64,000 nucleotides of DNA from Hypericum androsaemum (Eukaryota; Streptophyta; Magnoliopsida; Malpighiales; Hypericaceae). Every line of letters starts with the position of its first letter. Within the stretch, counting starts at the first letter, position 1. Under the pieces are notes generated by a model. It was given only the letters and a program-made list of their open reading frames with translations, did not search any database and was not told the origin of the DNA. The translations under genes were made by a program, and so were the position numbers. Positions 10,640-21,258 of the stretch are shown here, in pieces. The stretch lies in NCBI GenBank assembly GCA_963995505.1, contig OZ023190.1:10472162-10536161 (forward strand), read 5' to 3'.

Positions 10640-11056
10640 ATGAAAATTCCGATCAGATCAACAGAAACCTCCAAATCAAAATTAACCCAACCAAATGCAC
10701 CAAAGACCAGAAGAAAACCAACAGAAGAACACAAGGTGAAAACCAGGAAGATATCAGAGAATTACGTGAACCACATGAGGGCGGCTATAATTGGCCTCGG
10801 AATTGGACTCTCCTTGAGCTTCTGTGTGAGCAACGCATTGGTTCCAGCTGCTAATCTTGTTGGTGCCCTGATGGGTGTGTACACTGTCCAGATTTGGGCC
10901 AACCTCACTCGACAAAATTTCCACCTCTTATCCGGAAGGATCCATTTGTACGTTCTCTTTTTGCTGTTGGCTTCTCTAATTTTCGCTTGTTTGTACCACT
11001 ATCTTGAAACTTTTACATGGGATGATTTCGATGAGATGTTGTCTAGCTTGTCCTGA
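10640..11056 (+). CDS. Small predicted two-segment membrane protein, family not recognised
   Basis: An uninterrupted 138-residue frame. The first ~45 residues are basic and polar (KSKLTQPN, KTRRKPTEEH), and a second in-frame Met occurs at about residue 46 (NHMRAAIIGLG), from which a shorter form could start. Two hydrophobic segments follow: about residues 47-85 (GLGIGLSLSF...LVGALMGVY) and about 102-122 (LYVLFLLLASLIFACLY). The C-terminus is acidic (TWDDFDEM). It is not part of a detectable transposon and its composition differs from the flanking AT-rich DNA, so it may be a real host gene. I do not recognise the family and assign no function. A chance frame or an old gene fragment is the alternative. 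Confidence 0.45.
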   Translation: MKIPIRSTETSKSKLTQPNAPKTRRKPTEEHKVKTRKISENYVNHMRAAIIGLGIGLSLSFCVSNALVPAANLVGALMGVYTVQIWANLTRQNFHLLSGRIHLYVLFLLLASLIFACLYHYLETFTWDDFDEMLSSLS

Positions 11057-11059
11057 TCT

Positions 11060-11648
11060 GATCCACTCAAGTGTAATGCAATTTGTTCGGAATTCGAATG
11101 TATTACTTGTACGTGAATTGATTATACAGACTCGTGTTACGATTAATGGTTTAATCCGTGTTTCAATATCCGAGGTGCAATGTAGAACAATTGACTCTCC
11201 GCAATTCCTGAGGAATTGAGAATTGGTGGACCCTGTTTTTGGAAGGGAGAGATTTTTGTTTGCAACCCACAACCTTAGTGCAAGAGCAATCCAATAATCA
11301 GGGATATTCACAATAATCTTTGAATTTTTAGAAAAAAATTGATTTGTAAGCTAGAGATGAGCTTGAATATTGACACAATGTACTTGAGATTAAAGAACAA
11401 AATCATATCATCTGCATTATTGAAGAAGATTCAATTGCTACTTTGGAATCTTCACACCTTTAATAAGATGGAGGACATAAACTTTTCTTATCTGTACTCT
11501 TAGACCCTTTGCATCTATAATAAAAAGGAAGGGGAGAGAGGATCACATGCCTAGCCTAACTAAAAAAATCTCTTGTTGGTTATTATTGCTTCTCCTCACC
11601 CTAGCTGAATTATACTAATCTTTTTTATAGTCATCTTCACGTTAAATA
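11060..11648. other. Intergenic, no gene seen
   Basis: Moderately AT-rich; no coding signature. It ends at the outer edge of the copia LTR. Confidence 0.4.
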
Positions 11649-12691
11649 TGTTGTTTCTCGGAAGTGGTGTACTTGATTAGGATCTTTAATAGTCGAGGCA
11701 AGAGTTAGACTCTTTCTCCGTAAGATGAGATTGCCCCATATTCAGTGCTTATGGGCTGCGGCAATCATCCCCAAGATACAACGACTAGGCTGCTTCCGAG
11801 TTCGTAGCACAACGACCCTCGAAGCTTCAGGCGAACCTTGGAAATTCGAAACTTTCTGAGAGAGGGAGAGAGAGCCTACAATTGCTAACAAATACTTATG
11901 CAAGTTGTAGTGGGGTGAGTGCAAATGATGGGAGAAGGGCCTATTTATAGGCAAGGATGGCTGTAATCCGAATGGCTGCCAGGCACTTCCGAGGGAGCAT
12001 CATGCTCTCACATTTCTGGGAGCCGAGGCACCCTTTCGGACACCAATTTTCTGGATGCCCATAGGTGTCTCTTTAGGGCTCCTGGATGCCTGCTGGTGTC
12101 TCTACGGCCACAAGCCTTCCAGGCACTCCTCGTGCCTCTTCGGTGGCAATCTGGAAGCTTCCAGGTGCGCCCAGATCGGGTTGTGACCGTTCGGAGGGAC
12201 AGACCAACGCTCGCACTCCTTCGTGAGGGATCTCGCAACCCTGTGGCCGTCTGGATGTTTCAGCCCTCCGTGCCTCTTCGGTGACCATCCTGGAAGGCGC
12301 TCGCAGCCCCTCGTAGCTTCGCAGCTCTCTCCGGACTCGGGCAAAATACTTAAGGCTCCTCACGACGATGCGCACGTGCAAAGTGCCAAGTGCGCCACAA
12401 AGCGCCCATTGCGACCAGCGTCCAATGCGCCATGCGCACACGCTCGTGCGCATGCCCGAGCGCGTGCTCGGATGGTGCTTCGCACCATCTTCGCAGGCAG
12501 CCTCGGTCAGCTGTTCAGGTTAAACATTTAATGTTACACCAGCTTGAAGCTTCTCCTTATAAACAGGGAAAATTCTCTTGTGATTTCCGATGTGGTAATC
12601 CCATCCTCAGCTTGGGCTTTCCAGCTTGGGCATTTCAGCTTGGGCCTTTCAGCTTGGGCCAAATGTATTAAATATGCATTCAAACCCAACA
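11649..12691 (-). repeat. 3' LTR of copia family 2 (1043 bp)
   Basis: It starts TGTTGTTTCTCGG and ends CCCAACA on the plus strand, and is homologous to the solo LTR at 4122-4818. It is GC-rich between 12.0 and 12.5 kb. The short frames there are not genes. The inner border is followed by a purine-tract complement. Confidence 0.88.
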
Positions 12692-12704
12692 ATCCCCCAC
12701 ATGA
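12692..12704 (-). other. Polypurine tract of copia family 2
   Basis: On the minus strand ATGTGGGGGAT immediately precedes the LTR start TGTTGGG, the position and composition of a plus-strand priming tract. Confidence 0.75.
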
Positions 12705-13238
12705 ATGATGATTAATGCATGCTGATACTTTTAAGAAAAGTTCCAACGAAATATCATTGCATCGAGATAGATAGCTTGCGGCTTTGAACCTTCTTTAGTA
12801 AAATATTATCGGAGTTACTTGCTGCTCAGTGAACGCGATGTCTTGAACTGGTCAGCTTTTTTATGTAAACCAAGATAATAACATTTACACAATAATATTT
12901 TTAATATCTTTTGGTTCTCATGGTTTGTCCGTTTCGGCCATGGACCTTATCTTGGCTTCATAAGTGTTTTTTCCTTTTGAAGCGGCCTCACTTCACACTT
13001 ATATAGGTGATCTCCCATCAAGAGTATCCTGCCATACTCCACCTTTTCCTGGTATAGGAATCATTAAAAACGTGGACGCTTAACCTTACCACACCTCTGC
13101 AAGTTCGTACTTGGGTAGCTTCTGAGAATGGGACAGATTCCAAGTATTCATCTGAACCATCCATAACTTAGTTATCTCATTGGACCAAGTTTATGGGATC
13201 TCCACTCATCATGGTTGAGTTATCGCTATGAACGTTCT

Positions 13239-13697
13239 TTAATGTGTGGGTTTTAATTCCATTCCCCTTACTGTGTTATACATTTGATCTCTGTTGATTC
13301 CTTTCGTCAAAGGATCAGCTATGTTGTCCTTGGAATTCACATAATCAATAGTTATTACTCCACTTGAGATCAATTGTCTAACAGTGTTATGTCTCCTACG
13401 GATATGTCGAGACTTACCGTTGTATATAGTACTTTGTGCTCTCCCGATTACAGACATGCTATCACAATGTATCAATACAGGGGGCACAGGCTTGTTCCAA
13501 CACGGAATATCTTCTAGAAAATTTCTGAGCCATTCAGCTTCTTCCCCAGCTTTGTCTAGTGCTATAAACTCTGACTCTATGGTGGATCGAGCTATGCATA
13601 TTTGTTTAGAGGATTTCCAGGACACAGCTCCTCCACCTATGGTGAACACATAACCACTAGTGGATTTGGAGTCTTTAGTGTCCGATATCCAATTCAC
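13239..13697 (-). pseudogene. Copia RNase H domain (family 2)
   Basis: A 152-residue frame with the copia RNase H landmarks in order: [34 protein letters not shown] (E), HCDSMSVI (D) and [11 protein letters not shown]. It ends with the usual short tail before the 3' LTR region. It lies in the same frame as the RT upstream and is separated from it by a single TAG at 13704-13706, so it is the C-terminal part of the same polyprotein. Confidence 0.88.
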
Positions 13698-13703
13698 ATC
13701 ACT

Positions 13704-14672
13704 CTATCCTTCCAATACAGCTGGATACCTCGTATAAAATATGCCATGGTTCATGGTATGTTTCAGATACTTTAGAACCCTTTCCAGAGCTAGCCAGTGG
13801 TCTGGTCCTGGATTGCTCGTGAATCTACTAAGCTTGTTAACTGAGTATGCAATATCAGGGCGTGTATAATTTGTTAAGTACATTAGACTCCCGATGATCT
13901 TTGCATATTTCAGTTGAGATACTAGGCCACCTCTGTTCTTAGCCAAGTGTAGACTCAGGTCTACCGGAGTCTTAGCTAGAGGTTTGTCAAAAATATCTAA
14001 TTTCTTGAGTACATTCTCAACGTAGTGAGATTGTGACAAGACAATTCCTTCAGTCGTCCTAGAGATTTTAATCCCCAGTATGACGTCAGCTAGACCCATA
14101 TCTTTCATGTCAAAGTTATTCTTTAACATGTTCTTAGTTTTTATAATAAGATCATTACTGCTTCCCGTGATTAGCATGTCGTCTACATACAGACATACAA
14201 TCACGTAAGTATCAGGTGTGCCTTTAATGTATACACATTTATCACACTCGTTGATCTTAAAGCCATTTGACATCATTGTTCTGTCAAATTTCTCATGCGA
14301 CTGTTTCGGCACCTGTTTCAGCCCGTATAGTGACTTGCCCAGCTTGCATACTTTATGTTCTTGTCCGGGGGTAACAAACTCTTCTGGTTGTTCCATATAT
14401 ATTTCCTCTTCCAGTTCTCCATTTAGGAAAGTTATTTTTACATCCATCTGATGTATCTCGAGGTTATAGAGTGCTGCGACAGCTATGATCACTCTAATGG
14501 ATGTGATTCTTGTGACCGGCGAATAGGTGTCAAAGAAATTATATCCTTTCTTCTGTTGGAACCTTTTAGCTACCAACCGAGCTTTGTATTTGTCGATTGA
14601 TCCATTAGCTTTGTATTTTCTTTTAAGGATCCACTTGCAACCTAAAGGTTTGCAACCTGGTGGAAGATCCAC
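13704..14672 (-). pseudogene. Copia reverse transcriptase domain (family 2)
   Basis: A 322-residue frame holding almost the whole [22 protein letters not shown] and [13 protein letters not shown] at the start, [16 protein letters not shown] (the first catalytic Asp box), the YVDDMLI active-site box, and [16 protein letters not shown] near the end. The codon before the first residue used here lies just after a TGA at about 14681 where related elements have Trp, and the frame ends at a TAG inside the RT-RNase H linker. The catalytic residues remain but the product would be truncated on both sides. Confidence 0.9.
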
Positions 14673-14723
14673 AATTTCTCACGTGTGGTTTTGCATGATG
14701 GATTCTATCTCACTATTGATAGC

Positions 14724-15134
14724 TTATTTCCAGAGAGGAGCATCCGGACTAGATAATGCCTCTTGGACTGTCCCAGGTTCATTTTCTAACATGTAGCTTA
14801 GAAAATCTGGACCAAACGACTTGGTTACTTTGGTCCTCTTACTCCGTCTAGGTTCCTCAGCACCTTGATTAGAGCCTTGTATAGCTTCATAACTTCTTTT
14901 GTTTGAGCTTACTTCTTTCGTTTCCTTTTTAGGAAAGATATTCTCAAATAATGTTGCATTCCTTGATTCCATGACCATTCCCTCGTTGATTTCAGGGTTT
15001 TCAGACTTGTGCACTAGAAATTGGTATACGCTACTATTGTGGGCATATCCGATAAAGATGTAGTCAACAGTCTTGGATCCCATTCTCACCCTTTTAGGTA
15101 GAGGTATTTCTACCTTGGCTAGACACCCCCACAC
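14724..15134 (-). pseudogene. Copia integrase C-terminus and hinge (family 2)
   Basis: It contains WGCLAKVEIPLPKRV, KTVDYIFIGYAHNS and FLVHKSENPE, then an acidic/basic hinge ending RRSKRTKVTKSFGPDFLSYM. This is the integrase C-terminal 'GYxxxS..YRF' region and the linker to RT. It is bounded by an in-frame TAA at its 3' side and by a TAG in the preceding segment. Confidence 0.82.
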
Positions 15135-15737
15135 TTTAAGGTAACCGTAAGGAGGCTTTCTCCCTTTCTATAATTCATATGGGGTTTTGTCTCTTTTTTT
15201 GTGCGACAATTTGTTTAGAATGTGATTAGCTGATAGCACAGCTTTCCCCCACAAGTTCTGTGGTAAGCCCGAGCTAATCAACATAGCATTCATCATCTCC
15301 TTAAGAGTTCGATTCTTGCGCTCAGCTATGCCGTTTGATTAAGGTGAGTATGGAGCAGTTGTCTGATGAATAATGCCATGTTGTTGGCAGAATTTCTCAA
15401 ATGGAGCTACATATTCTCCCCCTCTATCACTTCGAATCATTTTGATTTTAGTATTAAGTTGATTTTCAACCTCATTCTTATAACTCTTGAAAGCTTCTAG
15501 AGCTTCGCCTTTTCCTTTCAACAGGTGTACATAACAGTACCTCGTGCAATCGTCAATAAACGTGATGAAATACTTTTTCCCACCTCTAGTTTGCACTTGT
15601 TTCATATCGCATATGTCGGTATGAATTAACTCTAAAGGTGTAGTACTTCTTTTCACTGAATGAAAAGGTACTTTGGTCATTTTTGCCTCTACACATACTT
15701 CATATTTATTGTTCGGGTCAAACTCTATTTTAGGCAA
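15135..15737 (-). pseudogene. Copia integrase catalytic core (family 2)
   Basis: Visible landmarks are LELIHTDICDM (first Asp), FITFIDDCTRYCYV and MIRSDRGGEY (second Asp), ending TTAPYSP at a TAA (15339-15341). The catalytic Glu region (NGIAERKNR) follows in the same frame after the stop, and the frame then runs toward a TAG at about 15170. The start is joined to the upstream domain by a one-base frameshift near 15.73 kb. Confidence 0.85.
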
Positions 15738-15954
15738 AATTTAAACTTACTAACTTTCTTATTGAGCCCAAATTTACGTGTCCTAGTCTATCATGCCATA
15801 AGTTAGAACACTCAGCCAAATAAGAAGAATTAACAACTTTATTATGGCCATTAAAGGCGCGTTTGACAGTTATTACATTCATCTTGAAGAGCCCCCTCTC
15901 GAGGTAACCCTTTCCTACAAAAGCACCGGCCTTGGCCAGAACAAACCTATTAGC

Positions 15955-16401
15955 CTAAAATACTAGTTTCATCCCAGCTTTGCTCAACAGTGAGCCGGAT
16001 ACTAAATTCTTACGAATGTCTGGGACATGCAGCACATCCTTGAGAGTCAGCTCTTTTTCGGAGGTCAGCTTCAGCACCACCTGGCCTAGTCCAACTACGG
16101 GAGAAGGTGCAGAGTTACCCATGAACAACTTTCTCCGGTTGATGGTTGTGTAGGTCGAGAACATCTCCTTATCTGAGCAGATGTGTCGGGTTGCCCCTGT
16201 GTCTATGAACCACTCTCTTGGGTTATCCACCAGATTAACTTCAAACACGATCGTCTTTCTTCGGCAAGCGACAATCTTTGGCCATGTGACCGGGCTTGTC
16301 GCAGTTGTAGCAATTGCCCTTGATCTTTTTAGCTTTCTTTTGCTTTGGCTCTTGCTTCTCCTGCTTATTCTCGGGCTTCTTCCTCTTCTTGCCAGTACCA
16401 C
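15955..16401 (-). pseudogene. Copia protease and GAG-pre-integrase start (family 2)
   Basis: It contains [16 protein letters not shown], where DTGA is the retroviral-type aspartic protease active site, followed by [20 protein letters not shown], the copia segment that leads into GAG-pre-integrase. The frame stops at a TAG at 15955-15957, and GAG-pre-integrase residues (ANRFVLAKAG, WHDRLGHVN) continue beyond it. Confidence 0.85.
16255..16330 (-). pseudogene. Gag CCHC zinc knuckle (family 2)
   Basis: In a different frame from the protease, the minus strand reads [15 protein letters not shown], a C-x2-C-x4-H-x4-C nucleocapsid knuckle. The frame change relative to the protease indicates an indel between gag and pro. 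Confidence 0.8.
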
Positions 16402-16559
16402 CTTCGGCGAGGTGTACCTTAGCCTCGGAGTTGATCCTGTCGGTCTTGACTTTGAACTTTCGGTTATCTTCCTCGATCCTTGAACTTTCTGTTATTAATG
16501 TTGCTTAACTTACGGGAAAAGAGAGGCGCAGCTGTTGTTGTCAACGCGTGGTTATCCAT

Positions 16560-17640
16560 GCCATTGATGGAATTTTGTGGCTAATACAAATTTTCTTTCA
16601 CCAAATAGAAAAGTTTTATTTCATTAGCTATAGCAGTTAATTGAAACAGATTAAAATCAGATAGCAAATAGTAGAAAATAGATAGCATGTAGTACTAATT
16701 TTAGTAGATAGCAGATTGAATAATGTGTCTCACAAAATCAACTAGCATATTACGGATTTAATTTAATAGATTATATATATTTAATTAAATTAATTATTAA
16801 TTTGTAACTTAAGTTTAAATAAAATAATCTAAATTATTTATTTAACCAAAAATAGTAATAATTTAATATATTACTTATTTATAGATGGTAGATGGGAGAA
16901 TCTATTTGGTAAAATCAATTAGCAGACTACAGATTTAATTTAGTAGATTAAATATATTTATTAATTATTAATAAAAAAATATTATTACATTAAACTATTT
17001 ATTTTCCTACAAATATCTATTTAAATACCAAATAACTTAGCATATTGTAGATTGCATAATACATTTAAATATTTTTTTATGGTGCAATTTTTCAATACTA
17101 TATGCCAATGACAAAAAAAGTATAAAAGATCTATAATGCTTTAAATAAATTTCTGATAATTTTATAATATTAATTTAATAATTTAATATTACTATATATA
17201 GTAGCTATATTAATTAAAATATGTTATTGTAAAGAAAGAGAAATATATTGTTTCAGAAATATTAGAAATATATATGGACTTTGATTAGGTTATATATTAA
17301 AATTTTTGATTTTTATTAACGAGCATAAGGCATGCTTTCATAAATATTTGGAAAGAGAGAAAAATATTTGTAATTATCCAATTTTGCATTTAATCTGATT
17401 GAATTTTTAAAAAACTCATTACAATTATTTTTATATGTGTCATGATGATTTAGGTTTAACCTACCATCTAAAAATAAGAGAAGGTTTAAGCCCGACTGGA
17501 ACACCGAAAAAAGGAGATTGCTGGGAGAAGTGGAAACGAGTCAAAGATGGATTATGAGACATTGCAAGAGCAGGATTAATTGTTGGTGCTGTATTAATTT
17601 ATGACAATGTTTGTTTCTTCTTTTTTTAAACGGTAAAATA
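16560..17640. other. Very AT-rich intergenic DNA
   Basis: Many 'taattaaatatatt' runs and no coding signature. It may contain a matrix-attachment-like AT stretch, but nothing specific can be shown. Confidence 0.45.
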
Positions 17641-18990
17641 TCTTATTTATTAACACCAATATACAAAACTCCAATGGGTAAACCAAAAGCACATGTCGCA
17701 GATGGTCAAAACGAACACCAGGAAAAACCAAACGCAATAGTCACGGATGGTTATAACAGGAATCAATAGATACTTACATCAACTGCTAAAAAACTTATTC
17801 TAGTTTAATCAAATTTTGGATTTGAGTCATTGGGTACACAACAATGTTAAATATTTATTGGGAGAGATTTGCCATTTTTTAAAAATCTTATCCGACTCGA
17901 AATTAGATTAATCGATCCAATAGAATAAACACTAATTATTAAAACTTTGTAGTATAGAGTATATATTCTACTATTAAAAAGTTAAAAAATAAAAAGTCAA
18001 ACACACTCTCCTGACACACTCTTTTCTATGATACTCTCTCTCCAAAGAGAGAGAAATCAATTTTTTCTCTTCCCTAGAACACCCTATCTCTTATGATTTT
18101 TTCTCTTCCCTAGATAAAAGGGAGAGAGAATCGATTTTTTTACAAAAGGGGTGAGAGAATTCAAAAATCAAGATGGCCAAACGGGGAAAAATGTTCAACT
18201 TTTTGGTTCAACCTTACCAACTAGATTTTTCGGGTCATTTTTTGGAACAAATTGCTCGGTCTGACCAGATTTTAGGCAGTTCGTTAGGTTAGTATTTTTA
18301 TGTAAAATATCGGTACGCCTTTCATCTCATTTTTTGGTCCGACTAGTCGGACTGTATTTTTTAAAACCCTGGTTATAACAAGAAATCCAGAAAGACCAAC
18401 ACCAGCAGCAAATCATATATCTACGCCCGCGGATAAAAGAGCAAGGAAAGCACCTTGATGACGGTAGTCCTTGGAAATACCAGACCACTAAGACCAATCA
18501 AAGAAACGTCGGTGAACTGCCCCGAGTACACTCCTAACATCCGCAACTTTCTTGTCAAAAACCATACTATTTCTGTGGAGTCAAATGCTCCAGCAGCCCG
18601 CCGCAAACAGTGTGAACCAAGCCTGTTTCAAACATTTTCGATTGTTCAAACCCATCCAAGAATCAAGAAAGGATAAAATAGAGCCACCCGCACACCACCT
18701 AATACCAAGAGCCTTGATGACATGGTTCCAAATTGTGGCAGAGAAACAGCAATGGATGAACAAATGGGCGGATGACTCCTCCGCCAAGCTGCAAACTGTC
18801 AATAATACCTAAACGCTTGAGATTATCCCTAGTTTTTATTCGGCCTTGGAGCGCAGACCAGAGGAAATAACTCACTTTGAAAGGGACAAGCTTGGCAAGT
18901 TCAATCTTGAGATGAGTAGGGGCCGTAATAGAGAAGCCATTGGAAAGAGAAAAAACGTATGGAGTGGGTTAGACTGGAAAATTGGACCTA
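17640..18990 (-). mobile_element. LINE 3' fragment (zf-RVT domain), interrupted
   Basis: The minus strand at about 18.97-18.42 kb encodes the zinc-binding domain found at the C-terminus of plant L1 LINE ORF2: VPFKVSYFLWSAL, then a CSLAEESSAHLFIHC-type motif and W-rich C-terminal residues (QAWFTLFAAGCWSIWL). Indels move it between frames. A likely 3' untranslated part continues to 17640. It is interrupted by a ~0.6 kb insertion flanked by a GGTTATAACA(G/A)GAA repeat at 17749 and 18371. Confidence 0.7.
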
Positions 18991-18998
18991 GTTGGGAG

Positions 18999-19411
18999 GA
19001 ACCAGATTTGGTTCTGGAATAGGCCATTTAAGACGGTACTGAATGGCAGATCATTGGATGTACACGAGACAGACCATTGGATATACATGGTACTGACCAT
19101 TGAATATACACTAAGTAGACTATTGAATATATACGGCTGACCATTGGATATACACGGGACAGATCATTGGATATACACAGGATAGACCATTGGATATATA
19201 CCGGGAGAACTATTTTATTCGAGCCTTTTCATCCAGGGACAGTCCCGATTTATCCAATAGTTTTCGGGACGGTCCCGTGAAACTATTTTATCATAACTGA
19301 GCAGACCATTTTATCATAACTGGGTAGACCATTATATCATAATTAGGTGAACCATTTTATCCTCTAGGACGGTCCTGACGCGTTTTACACTTCCATGACC
19401 AAATCCAATCA
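18999..19411. mobile_element. Small TIR element with internal 23-bp array
   Basis: It is flanked by an 11-bp direct repeat CTAGTTGGGAG (18988-18998 and 19412-19422). The ends are imperfect inverted repeats around GATTTGGT(T/C)(C/A)TGG. The interior holds units such as ACCATTGGATATACACGGGACAG and ACCATTTTATCATAACTGGGTAG (23 bp). A related copy lies at about 25085-25428. Confidence 0.7.
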
Positions 19412-19422
19412 CTAGTTGGGAG

Positions 19423-20580
19423 AGGGCTAAAAATTTTAATACGAGATATAATAAATAATATCAATATTTCACATTTAAAAACTTTCGATCCGACTAGCAA
19501 TTAGACTTATTGGACCGATTAATCTGGAGGACGAAAGAAATCTCGGGTCAACCTCAGAGTCATTTTTTAAAACTATGATTCTAATCCCTAACCTAAATTT
19601 TTCACCCGCCGCACCTCTCTCCTCATTACAAAATATTAATTCTCAGGCACGATAGGTCACCGACTAAGTGCCACATAATCCTAACAAGGAAACACTTTTT
19701 TTAAGAAAATGTGGTATAGAATCCGTACATTAATTAATTAGTCATATTACATTGAATGAAAGAAAATAACTAGACAATAAAATTAAAGACATATATGCTA
19801 GACATAAACATAAAATAACAAAGACATAGTATAAGTGATCCTCATAGGCATCGTGGAAGAGACATAATTCATTGCTATGTTTTGAGCAACAATAGCTGAT
19901 AGCTTTACCACAAAGAAAAGAAACCAAACCAATGGTGGCAATAATGGCAGCTAATAAGTGCAATGCTACATAGAAAGTGCAATAATGCAATTAGACCTTC
20001 TTTTCACCTCATGCGTACCCAAAAAAAGGCTGGATGAATCCAACTAAGATAGTGATAACCACGAATCTGAAAAAGATAAGTCACTAAAATCAAGATAAAG
20101 CATAAAGCTGAATTAAAAAAATACAGACATAACAAAAAACATAAAGCTGGAAATAACCATATGAAATAGGAATAGATATAAAAAAATAATAGTAAATAAC
20201 ACAATCAACCGGAGGGGAGAGCGGTGGCGACGAAGGCCAAATCCTGAGGCGGATAGCGATGGCCGGAGTCGAGACCCGAGCTTTTGGAAAAACCTAGAGC
20301 AGAAGCCCCTGGGGTTTGGATCTGGAGGAGATAGCTGGTCAAGCCAGGAGCTGTGGTCGAGGAGGAGAGCAGCAGCTAGATCTGGTAATGCCTTGAAAGG
20401 AGGTCAAGATAAGCAAAAAACAAACTCCAAACTAGGAGGGTTTAGGAAGACAAAAATATGGTGGATGTGGAAGGGGGAGGGCGAAAGGTGGAGGATATGG
20501 GTGGAGGGTGGTGGGTGGAGGTCGTGGGTTGATGGTTATGTGTGTGGGTGGTTGCGGTTGAGTTCAAAACTCCTAAAATG
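19423..20580 (-). repeat. Probable LINE-derived or other repeat sequence
   Basis: No coding domain is seen. The stretch near 20.2 kb carries the CCGGAGGGG motif also present at 7.68, 8.1 and 50.35 kb, followed by a G-rich segment like that at 8.15-8.45 kb. It may be the 5' part of the LINE whose 3' end is at 17.6-19.0 kb, with ORF2 mostly deleted. This is an inference. Confidence 0.35.
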
Positions 20581-20589
20581 AAAAACAGA

Positions 20590-21258
20590 ACTTCCCAAAA
20601 CAAGAGTGAATCTCTCTCTCTAAAATTAGAGAGAAGCCACCAGGAAAACTCTCAATAGGTAACATTAATCACTTATGTTTATTATACGCTACCGATTTTG
20701 CAAAAAAGAAAATAAGATAAATAAACTCTCAACCACTAGCATTACCTACATTGTCTTGTGAATTCCAACTTAATTAAGCCAATTAATTCTGAGATCTCTC
20801 GCCTTATTTTGGTCCCCTCTGTTTTTTCAACCACCGATGGAACCAATGATCCTCTCTTTTGGCAGCTGAGAAGATAATTGGGCAGGCAATGTAATTATGT
20901 CAATCCCATGGAGGACAGCCAGAGAGGGACGAAAGAGCACAACAATGCTCATTATTTTTAGGTATTTGGAACAATATTACATCATCTTATTTTCCGTAAC
21001 CACCAAAGGGTCTTTCGTCTAGTAGTATAAGGTACAGGAAGGAAGACTTGATAAAGGTCTAGGATTTAAATAGTATTATTGGTGTAATTTTTTTAAAAAC
21101 TTATTTTCGGCAACCAATCCAGGGATTACAACCTCCATGTCTTTTCATGACAAAGATCGTTTACATCTAATTCGATTTTGAATTAGTCATCATAGTAATA
21201 GTATAGACCATGTGGCTATGATGATACAGCTAGAGACAAACACTTGGTAATAAAAAAA
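20590..21258. other. Intergenic, no gene seen
   Basis: Non-coding, AT-rich, with no clear repeat boundary. Confidence 0.4.

Larger units (their letters stand above)
11649..16560 (-). mobile_element. Ty1/copia element, family 2, truncated at its 5' end
   Basis: On the minus strand the order is gag zinc knuckle, protease, integrase, RT, RNase H, polypurine tract and 3' LTR (11649-12691). No matching LTR is found above 16.5 kb, where sequence turns AT-rich inside gag, so the 5' LTR and most of gag are lost. Six in-frame stops and at least one frameshift interrupt the polyprotein. Confidence 0.88.

Noticed and set aside
12008..12531. Several overlapping frames on both strands in the GC-rich part of the copia LTR
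   Set aside because: They lie wholly within a defined LTR and have no domain; high GC removes stops by chance.
19742..20204. Hydrophobic minus-strand frames
   Set aside because: AT-rich sequence read as Leu/Phe/Ile; no start context or domain, and it lies in probable repeat DNA.
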